64,000 nucleotides of DNA from Antilocapra americana. Lineage: Eukaryota > Chordata > Mammalia > Artiodactyla > Antilocapridae. The position numbers and the translations under genes are program-made. Below the pieces are notes generated by a model. That model had not been told where the DNA came from. It saw nothing but the letters and a program-made list of their open reading frames with translations, and made no database searches. The stretch's first letter is position 1; the number at the start of each line of letters is the position of its first letter. Shown here one piece after another: positions 57,426 to 64,000 of this stretch. The DNA is taken from NCBI GenBank assembly GCA_007570785.1, contig ML660203.1, positions 9,897,524-9,961,523 on the forward strand. The letters run 5' to 3'.

Positions 57426-57998
57426 TTCTATGAAACAAGCAGCCTAAGTTCCTCCGTCAAGTCCGTTGAATGTTACCTGTTGGTATTAAACACTTCTCTC
57501 ACACATCAGTTTCCTCCTGAATCCACAAAATACCCTGCAAAGCGACTTTCTTTCTCCCGGTTCGCCGAAAGGCAAACTGAGGCTCGGCCGGGAAAAGGCT
57601 GCGCGAAGTGCGGCGCACGGCCCCAGCTCGAGGGCCTGCTGTTGTTCCTCTAGAAGCCCAAGGTGTGCCACGAGCCCAGGACCGGGAGAGGCGGGGACCG
57701 AGGAGGCGCTCAGGTCCTCAGGGAGCCAAGCGGGTCCCGTTTTGCGCGCCTCGGGGATCCCGCAGACCCAGCCGCGGAGGAAGAGTCGGAAAATGCCCCA
57801 GGTCTGGGCCGGAGCCGGGCCCGGGCCCGCCCGAGGCCTCCCTGGCGCGGCCTCCACTCCCCGCTCCACCGCTCGGCGGGCGGGGCGGGGCGCGAGCACA
57901 AAAGACTCCAACTTCCGTGCGGGCGCGGGCCCACCCCGCCAACTCCTGGCCCAGGCCCGGGCCGCGGAGAGGAGGCGGGCAGGGAACGCCAGGGCGGC

Positions 57999-57999
<1 letters not shown>

Positions 58000-58031
<32 letters not shown>

Positions 58032-58041
58032 ACGCGGGCGG
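58000..58041 (+). repeat. GGGCGC hexanucleotide array in the CpG island
   Basis: Five perfect GGGCGC units (58000-58029) are followed by GGACGC and GGGCGG. Regular GGG runs with 3-base CGC spacers could form a G-quadruplex. If the minus-strand gene model holds, the array lies in its first intron, about 215 bases past the donor. Confidence 0.93.
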
Positions 58042-58152
58042 GCCCGGCCGGCGACCCAAGGCGGCGGGGCCGAGTGGAGGGGAAGGTGCGGGGGAAGGGG
58101 GCTGGGAGTTACTCGGGCTCCCGGGACTCCCCGAAGGGCCAAAACAGAGTTT

Positions 58153-58162
58153 CTAAAAATAG
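58153..58162. promoter_or_regulatory. MEF2-type site
   Basis: CTAAAAATAG is a perfect match to the MEF2 consensus YTAWWWWTAR, and its A/T core stands alone in GC-rich surroundings about 95 bases past the predicted first-exon donor on the minus strand. Binding is inference. Confidence 0.5.
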
Positions 58163-58255
58163 GCAGCGGCCCGCGCGAAGAGGTGGGTGACTGAAAAGGA
58201 ACCAGGAGCACCCCCTCCCCGCACCCTGAAGGAGACGCCCGCGGCCCCCACTCAC

Positions 58256-58740
58256 CCGCGCTGAGAGGTCTGGAGGAAGCCGCGCGGCGCTGAAGGAGGC
58301 GGTGCCGCCGCGCTCGGGGGCGGAAGGGAGGGAACGAGGGCGGGAGGAAGAAGGCGGCCCTGGCCGCACCGTGAGGAGCTGAGCACTCGCGCGGGAGTCG
58401 CCCCCGTCGCCCCCTCGGCTTCTCTCGGCTCAGCCCGCCCTGCGCCCGCGCCGCTCGCGCACCCCGCCGCACTGACAGCGAGGCGAGCCCAGCGGCCGCG
58501 AGTCCTTCCCTTGGCCCGGACCACTGAAGCGCGCGGCGGTGGGGGTACCCGGAGCGGCTTCCCTCGGCTCGGCCCCGCCCGCCGCTCCGGCCTTGGCCCG
58601 GCCACTCCTTGCCCCCGCCTCGGTCTCCAGAGAAGAGCCCGGCGACGCTCGCGCGGCCTCCGCAGCCCCGCCCTAACAGCCGGGCTCCCGAGACGCAGCT
58701 GCCCTTCCCACCCCCTCAACCTAGCTGTGGAAAGGTCCAG
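58256..58740 (-). other. Predicted first exon of an unidentified minus-strand gene
   Basis: On the minus strand the sequence CGCGG then GTGAGT at 58256/58255 is a strong 5' splice site, placed inside the CpG island as expected for a first exon. The 5' edge is uncertain. I set it near 58740, where base composition switches strand (C-rich on plus to the left, G-rich to the right), a pattern often seen around transcription starts. No convincing ATG-initiated coding segment is seen before the donor, so the exon may be untranslated. If correct, intron 1 extends leftward through most of the window. I do not recognise the gene. Confidence 0.5.
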
Positions 58741-58767
58741 AGCTTCGGCGGGGAGCAGAGAAAAGGA

Positions 58768-58999
58768 GGGGGCGGGGCGGGGCCTAGCTGGGAGGAAGGC
58801 CTGAGGTGGGAGCCTGAGGAGGCGGGGCTCGGGCGGGAAGAGACGCTCTCTCACACCAGTACGGAGCGTAAGGCGGGGCGGGGCCGAGAGGGTGCTAACG
58901 CCGAGAAGGGAGGCGCGCGAGACAAGCATGGAAGGCGGTGGCGGTCTCGCAGACCCGGGAACGCGGAGCAGGAGAAAGAGGGGGAGTGGGCGGGGCGGA
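58768..58999 (+). promoter_or_regulatory. Cluster of GC boxes (Sp/KLF-type sites)
   Basis: GGGGCGGGGCGGGGCC at about 58769-58784, GGCGGGGCGGGGCC at 58872-58885 and GTGGGCGGGGCGGAG at 58987-59001, with a further AGGCGGGGCTCGGGCGGG near 58820. All point the same way at roughly 50-110 base spacing. They lie upstream of the predicted minus-strand start, or could serve a plus-strand transcript. Confidence 0.75.
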
Positions 59000-59567
59000 G
59001 CCTCCCCAGAGGAGGGGTCAAGAGTGGAGGGAGGCCCGGGCGAGCTCGGGGGAGTAGGGGCCCTTAGAGGAAGGTGTTGGAGGCGGGGGCTGAAGAAAAG
59101 CCTAAAACGGAGGAGAGATTGAAGCGGGACCGAAGGAGGCGGGCCCGGAAGCCGAGCCGGGAGGACGCCACCCGAAGGTGGCCACTTGAGGAGGAGCCGG
59201 AAGGAGGGCGATGTGGGGTGCGGGGGGCAGGAAAGTAGGGCTGGAGGAGGGCGGAGCCTGGAGAGGGGGCCCAAACAAGTTGTCGGTGGGCGGTGCCGGG
59301 AGGCTGTGGTGGAGACGAAGTAGGAAGGAATGCCAGGTCCTTTCACTTTCGAGGGAGCCTGGTTCGCGGACAGGGCCGGGGTCCACACTTTTGGTTGGGA
59401 CTGGGCGGAGACGCCTCCGTGAGGGGCGGGGGGAGGTGCCACTTCCACCTGAGAAAAAATGTTAAATTCGAGTAACTTAACCTTCCCGGGTTGCCGGAAA
59501 TGTTATAACTGGATTCCCGATCCGGATGTTTGTCCGGCCTCCTGAATATTTCGCCTGTCGAAAACTC

Positions 59568-59700
59568 ACCTAAATCAGCCGGCTGGTTCCCAGAGCACGC
59601 GAGGACCGTAAGCCCTTCAGCTGTAGACTTCCCTGAAGGCTGGGGAGATAAGATTCTCCATGCATCGTCCGACTCATGATTCTGTAATTGTATTCTTCAC
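59568..59700 (-). other. Possible alternative first-exon donor
   Basis: GATTTAG then GTGAGTTTT on the minus strand at 59570/59569 is a strong 5' splice site just outside the CpG island. An alternative upstream first exon for the minus-strand gene is possible. No other support. Confidence 0.2.
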
Positions 59701-59703
59701 ATC

Positions 59704-60316
59704 CCAGTGAGAGATTTTATTTTGGGGGGTCTCAAAATCACTGCAGATGGTGACTGCAGCCATGAAATTAAAAAACACTTGCTCTTTGAAAGAAAGGCTA
59801 TGACCAACCTAGACAGCATATTAAAAAGCAGGGACATCGCTTTACCAACAAAGGTCTGTCTAGTCAAAGCTATGGTTTTTCCAGTAGTCGTGTACAGATG
59901 TAGGAGCTGGACTATAAAGAAAGCTGAGCACCAAAGATTTGATGCTTGTGAATTGTAGTGTTGGAGAAGACTCTTGTGAATCTCTTGGCCTGGCCTGCAA
60001 AGAGATCCAACCAGTCAATCCTAAAGGAAATGAGTCCTGAATATTCACTGGAAGGACTGATGCTGAAGCTGAAACTCCAATACTTTGGCCACCTGATGCG
60101 AGGAACCTACTCATTGGAAAAGACCCTGATGCTGGGAAAGATTGAAGGCAGGAGGAGAAGGGGAGGACAGAGGATGAGATGGTTGGATGGCATCACCGAT
60201 GGGATGGATGTGAGTTTGAGTAGGCTTTGGGAATTGATGATGGACAGGGAAGGATGGCCTGCTGCAGTCCGTGGGGTTGCAAAGAGTTGGACACGACTGA
60301 GTGACTGAGCTGACTT
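59704..60316 (+). mobile_element. BovB LINE 3' fragment flanking the CpG island
   Basis: It starts 'ccagtgagagattttatttt' in the ORF2 C-terminal text (SKITADGDCSHEIK-type) and ends near 'actgagtgactgagctgac'. Relics include MTNLDSILKSRDIALPTKVC and [20 protein letters not shown]. The target-site duplication TTCACATC lies at 59696-59703 and 60317-60324. It landed about 250 bases beyond the last GC-rich promoter sequence. Confidence 0.96.
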
Positions 60317-60582
60317 TTCACATCGCTTCTCCCAGAACCTGCCTAAAAGACTGGATTCCTGAGCACAGACCAGAATTTGAAATGAACCCTGCCTGATTCT
60401 GCCAGACCAGCAGTTAAAGCTACACTTGTGTTGTTTAATGACCTCCATTTCTTGCTTCAAAAGGAAAAGAAAGAGAGATGGTGACAGCTGAGCCCAAGGC
60501 CAAGAGTATTCTTCCCCCATCCCTTCTAACTTCTGGTTTCTTCTTATGCTTCAGGTCTTTGCTTAAATATCACTTCCTGGGA

Positions 60583-60735
60583 GTTCCCTATTGGTCCAAT
60601 GGCTAAGACTCTGTGCTCCCGATGCATGGGGCCTGAGTTTGATCACATGCTGCCACTAAAAGATCCCTCCTGCAGTGACTAAGACCTAGTGCAGCCCCCC
60701 CCAAAAAAAGTTTGGGGGGAAAAAAAAAAAAAAAA
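60583..60735 (+). mobile_element. CHR-2-like SINE
   Basis: The head 'gggagttccctattggtcca' and interior 'gggcctgagtttgatcacat' lead to a CCCCCCCC/A-rich and poly-A end (60719-60735). Confidence 0.88.
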
Positions 60736-60749
60736 CTAAGATCTTCCCT

Positions 60750-61860
60750 GAACAGTCACCTTAAAGATGTTCTCTAGTTTGCCAAACTAGTCCTCTTGTT
60801 CAGGTCTTTCGTGGCATTTCTTAGTCTTGTCATTTATTGATCAGTTTACATGTTTTTGCCCATGTTCTGCACTGGAAGGTAAGTTCCATGAGGTCAGGAA
60901 TCTTAGACTGTTGTGTATGTCACTGTGTCACTAGATCTAGTGCATAAACCCAGTGTTCAAAAAACACTTGAGGGAATAAATGAGCCAATCAAAAACCAGT
61001 TAATGAATCTGGTCCCTCCCAACCTCCTCTGCTCTGTTTCTGGCTGCTCCCTGGTGCCTCACCTCCCTTAACTATATACTAGCCTTACCATGTTTGTTTG
61101 ACTAGACCACAGTCTCTTATCTCTCTCTGATATAGCACATTCTCTACTTGAATTGCTCTTTCCCGTCTGCCTCGGTGCCTCCTGTTCAACACTTAACTCA
61201 TGGATGACCTCCTCTGAGAGGTCTTCCCTGACCAGCCCCCCACCAGGAAAGTTGAAGCACTCACCCCTTCCTGTTCACGTCCTCAATTACAAGACTTCTC
61301 TGCGGGTGACATAATCTTCCCTCCTGGCATCCTGCTGGCACTGAGGATTATGTTCATGGCCTATAAAATCCTGTGTGATCTGCCTCCTCCTACTCTTCAG
61401 ACCTTATCCCGTATTGTATTCCTCTCACCTCATCTCACTCTACTTCAGCCACACTCGCCTCCAGCCTGTTCTCTGGCCATGCCAAACATACTGCTAACCT
61501 TAGGGCCTTTGCACTGGCTCGTGTGACTGCGTCAAATGCTCTCTTCCCAGATACTCGCTCCTCCTTCAGATCTCTGCTCAAATGTCACTTCCTTAGGGAA
61601 GCCCGAGGAAATGACCCACATTTAAAATAGCAGCACTCCACTCCTCTGCACTTCCTCACACCGTTTCTTAGTGAATTTTTCTCCATAGCAGTTATCACAG
61701 CATGAAATATTACATTTATTGTCTCTCCCACCCCCTACCTTTCATTGCAGTGTGATCTCCACAAGGATTTTGTCTGTGTTGTTCATTCACCAAAACCTAA
61801 AACAGTAGGTTCTCATTTAATATTTGTTGAATGCATGGTTATGAATTCAACAAAGAAATG
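60750..61860 (+). repeat. Series of L2 LINE 3' fragments
   Basis: At least three L2-like ends follow one another: 'ggaaggtaagttccatgagg' (60880 on), 'gagaggtcttccctgaccag' (61217 on) and 'gatctctgctcaaatgtcac' through 'taatatttgttgaatgcatg' (61569-61838). All are on the plus strand. Confidence 0.75.
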
Positions 61861-61939
61861 CTAGGAGTACTCTGTGTCGTCCAGAAGAATCCCTGAAGAT
61901 TAGAGTATAAAGGAAGATGTTTCTGAGGAAATACTGGCA

Positions 61940-62430
61940 ACACTAGCTAACACGGAGCATTTACTAGTTGCCAGGCAATCTGCTAAGTGCTTTTCAAGCT
62001 TGTTCCCACAATAGCCCTATGTTCAGTTCAGTTCAGTCACTCAGTCGTGTCCAACACTTTGCAGTCACATGGACTGCAGCACACCAGGTTCCCTGTCCAT
62101 CACCAGCTCCCAGAGCCTACTCAGACTCATGTCCATTGCATCAGTGATGTCGTCCAACCATCTCATCCTCTGTCAGCCCCTTCTCCTGCCTTTAATCTTC
62201 CCCAGCAATCACAGTCTTTTCCAGTGAGTTGTTTCTTCGCATCAGGTGGCCAAAGTATGGGATTTTCAGCTTCAGCATCAGTACTTCCTATGAGGTAGTT
62301 ACTATTATAATCCCTATTGTACAGAAACTGGCGAAGAGGTTAACTTTCCCAAGGTCACACAATTAATAAGTGGTGGAGTCCAACTTTAGAGCCTGCACAC
62401 TGAGTCATTATACTGCCTACCTTCTGATTA
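61940..62430 (-). repeat. MIR SINE, antisense, split by BovB
   Basis: The left part has 'ttgccaggcaatctgctaag'. The right part (from 62293) has 'attgtacagaaactggcgaa' and 'cccaaggtcacacaattaat'. The BovB end lies between. Confidence 0.75.
62022..62286 (-). mobile_element. BovB LINE 3' end
   Basis: It begins 'ttcagttcagttcagtcact' (reversed terminus) and extends to 'ttcagcttcagcatcagtac'. CCTATG flanks it at 62016-62021 and 62287-62292, a 6-bp target duplication within a MIR. Confidence 0.95.
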
Positions 62431-62529
62431 TTAAAGGTCTACCACTATTGGTCTAATAAAGGTGAAGCATGAAGATGAGATATCTTTTTGCCTTCTGAAC
62501 AGTGTGGTGCCTAGAGTTGTGGCAGAATT

Positions 62530-62983
62530 TTTTCTTAGCCACCGTATTAGGGTTCTCCAAAGAAACAGAACCAATAGGATATGTTGAGATCTATAGAAGA
62601 AGAAATTTATTACAGGAATTGGTTCGCACTTATGTGGGCTTGAGAAGTCCCATAATCTGCCTGCAAGCTAGAGAACCAGGAAAGTCAATGGTATGATTTG
62701 GTCCAAGTCCAAAAGCACAAGAGCCAGGAGCACCAATGTCCAGTGTCCTGGGCAAGAGAAAATGGATGTCTCAGCTCAAGCAGAGAAGCAAATTCATCCT
62801 TCCGTCTTTCTGTTCTATTCAGGCTTCAACAGACTGTAAGATGCCCACCCACATTGCCCTTCTTTACTTAGCCTACCAATTCAAATGCTAATCTCTTCCG
62901 GAAACACCCTCACAGTCATACCCAGAAACGTTTTACCAGCTATCTGGGCATAATTTAGCCCATCAAGTTAACACATAAAATTA
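62530..62983. repeat. Old interspersed repeat, family not resolved
   Basis: 'attagggttctccaaagaaa', 'cagaaccaataggatatgtt' and 'gaaatttattacaggaattg' are a widely seen mammalian repeat phrase. I cannot fix the family by eye. Confidence 0.6.
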
Positions 62984-62993
62984 ACCATCACAG

Positions 62994-63158
62994 GGACTTC
63001 CCTGGTGGTCCAGTGGTTAAGACATCACCTTCCAATATAAGAGGTTTAGGTTTGATCCCTGACTGGGGAAACAATAAGACCCCACGTGTCTTGCATCCAA
63101 AAAACAGAAGCAATATTGTAACAAATTCAGTAAAGACTTTAAGTTTTTAAAAAAGTTG
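62994..63158 (+). mobile_element. CHR-2-like SINE
   Basis: The head is 'ggacttccctggtggtccag' and the tail 'gcaatattgtaacaaattca' plus an A/T run. The target-site duplication ACCATCACAG lies at 62984-62993 and 63159-63168. Confidence 0.94.
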
Positions 63159-63369
63159 ACCATCACAGCCACCATGAGAGAAGCCAGATAGAGAACAAAA
63201 TCCATCACACAGAAGAGGGCAGGACAGAGAAAATATTGCTGAATAAAATGAGCCAGAGAGCTGATAAAGACATACCTGAAGCTTGACCTACCTCTGGACT
63301 TTTCTGTGCACCACTGTATCTTTAGAGTTTGAGTAATTTGAGTAGGAATTTTTTTTTTAACTTACAACA

Positions 63370-63540
63370 AAAAAAGATTTCCTAACAGAAGCAAATGAGT
63401 AGGGTTCAACAGGTGGAGGTATTAATGTGTCACATTTTTATGAAGTACTTGTTTACAGAATTCTGGAGGGTATTCCAGACAGAGGGAATGGCAAGTATGA
63501 AGGCAGGAATGTAAGAGCTTGAGGTTTCTGCAACATAAGG
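63370..63540 (+). repeat. Old interspersed repeat, family not resolved
   Basis: 'gagggtattccagacagagg' and 'gaatggcaagtatgaaggca' resemble the family seen at 22375-22720 and 39520-39850. Confidence 0.45.
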
Positions 63541-63552
63541 TATAAACTGAGT

Positions 63553-63715
63553 TAGATTTCCCTGGTGGTCCAGTGGCTGAGACTGAGCTCCCGATGCAGG
63601 GGGCCTGGGTTCACTACCTGGTCAGGGAACTAGATCCCACATGCCACAACTAAAGATTCCAAAGGCTGCGACTAAGACCTGGTGCAGCCAAATAAATAAA
63701 TAAACTTTTTTTAAA
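63553..63715 (+). mobile_element. CHR-2-like SINE
   Basis: The head is 'agatttccctggtggtccag', the B-box area 'gggcctgggttcactacctg', and the tail AAATAAATAAATAAAC. No clear target duplication. Confidence 0.9.
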
Positions 63716-63779
63716 AAGTAAGGTAGAACTAGTATCTGGAGGAACTGATTTCTCCACTCAACTTTGTAGGCGGTGGGAA

Positions 63780-63965
63780 TAATTGAAAGGTTCTGAGCAG
63801 AAGTTGCTTTAAAATGGTGAAGGTCAAGGTTGGAAGAACCTTTGAAAGCAATCTGATTTGACTCTAAGTTCTGTTTTTGTACCCATCTCACAGACGAGGA
63901 AATGTGGCAGGCCGATACCTCACAGATGGTAGGTGAAGGAACAAGATTTGAAGCCAGGGCCATCT
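63780..63965 (-). repeat. MIR SINE, antisense
   Basis: 'catctcacagacgaggaaat' and 'acaagatttgaagccagggc' are antisense MIR. It continues to the end region of the window. Confidence 0.6.
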
Positions 63966-64000
63966 GAGCCCCAAATCATGCTGTCAGTGACCCCCTGTCT

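Larger units (their letters stand above)
57540..59560. promoter_or_regulatory. CpG island, probable gene promoter
   Basis: About 2 kb that is very GC-rich and dense in CG dinucleotides, against a CpG-poor background. No LINE, SINE or MIR is visible within it, unlike the DNA on both sides. It contains GC boxes, a GGGCGC hexamer array, a MEF2-type site, ETS-type CCGGAA/CCGGAT cores near 59493 and 59522, and a strong minus-strand splice donor at 58256/58255. No TATA box is evident. Long open frames on both strands (for example 57486-58472 and 58252-59448 on minus) are the usual result of few stop codons in GC-rich DNA. They read as low-complexity Pro/Arg/Ala/Gly with no domain. Such islands mark promoters of housekeeping and developmental genes. 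The gene itself is not recognised. Confidence 0.93.

Noticed and set aside
57486..59448. Long open frames on both strands of the CpG island (up to 398 codons)
   Set aside because: GC-rich DNA has few stop codons. The translations are low-complexity Pro/Arg/Ala/Gly, overlap on both strands and in several frames, and show no domain.
6280..63968. tRNA genes suggested by B-box-like GGTTCGATTCC motifs
   Set aside because: These are the tRNA-derived heads of Bov-tA and CHR SINEs, followed by SINE bodies and tails rather than a complete tRNA fold.
1..64000. CRISPR arrays, bacterial operons, phage or plasmid modules
   Set aside because: No array of regularly spaced repeats and no prokaryotic gene structure. 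All multi-copy sequences are mammalian transposons or short local duplications.
1..64000. Endogenous retrovirus with paired LTRs
   Set aside because: I saw no convincing gag, pol or env text or LTR pair. The unresolved repeats at 22375, 39520 and 62530 could include old LTR fragments, but I cannot support that by eye.

Overview
This is nuclear DNA from a ruminant, almost certainly a bovid (cattle, sheep, goat or a relative). The diagnosis rests on its transposons: BovB (RTE-clade) LINE copies, Bov-tA and BOV-A2 SINEs built partly from the BovB 3' end, CHR-type SINEs shared by ruminants, whales and hippos, and a ruminant-type L1 3' end. Old mammalian MIR and L2 debris fills much of the rest. 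There is no bacterial-style gene packing, no tRNA or rRNA gene, no CRISPR array, and no complete protein-coding gene that I can recognise.

Layout. From 1 to about 57.4 kb the sequence is AT-leaning, CpG-poor and transposon-rich. The large BovB copies lie at 15.0-17.0 kb (+), 27.6-29.2 kb (+) and 43.7-46.0 kb (-), with six shorter 3' fragments elsewhere. L1 pieces lie at 17.6-18.9, 24.5-25.2, 25.5, 26.4-26.9, 47.6-47.9, 49.4 and 55.5 kb. SINEs are scattered throughout, many with clear target-site duplications. Stretches without recognisable repeats lie mainly at 1.9-3.0, 3.2-4.3, 5.7-6.3, 11-12, 20.0-21.6, 30.4-31.6, 35.0-36.1, 38.0-39.3 and 50.5-52.6 kb.

From about 57.5 to 59.5 kb the composition changes abruptly to a CpG island with no visible transposon. 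It has GC boxes, a GGGCGC hexamer array, a perfect MEF2-type site and a strong splice donor reading on the minus strand at 58256/58255. The simplest reading is a TATA-less promoter whose minus-strand transcript has a first exon ending at 58256. On that reading the 57 kb to its left is largely intron, unless coding exons escaped me. G-versus-C strand asymmetry switches near 58.74 kb, which would fit a bidirectional promoter. I cannot name the gene. From 59.6 to 64 kb the sequence returns to repeats, starting with a BovB insertion about 250 bases past the GC-boxed region.

The most noteworthy signals are: the CpG island; a Bov-tA SINE at 27.1-27.3 kb with a 24-bp segment matching nearby flank in inverted orientation, beside a 29-bp tandem duplication; a roughly 90% identical 70-bp inverted repeat around 9.2/9.7 kb; a symmetric 21-15-15-15-21 bp array at 9.07-9.16 kb; a 46-bp direct duplication at 55.45/56.31 kb; and an exon-like segment on the minus strand at 48.92-49.09 kb. 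I found no convincing novel multi-gene system. All three long BovB copies have a damaged reverse transcriptase active site or reading frame.
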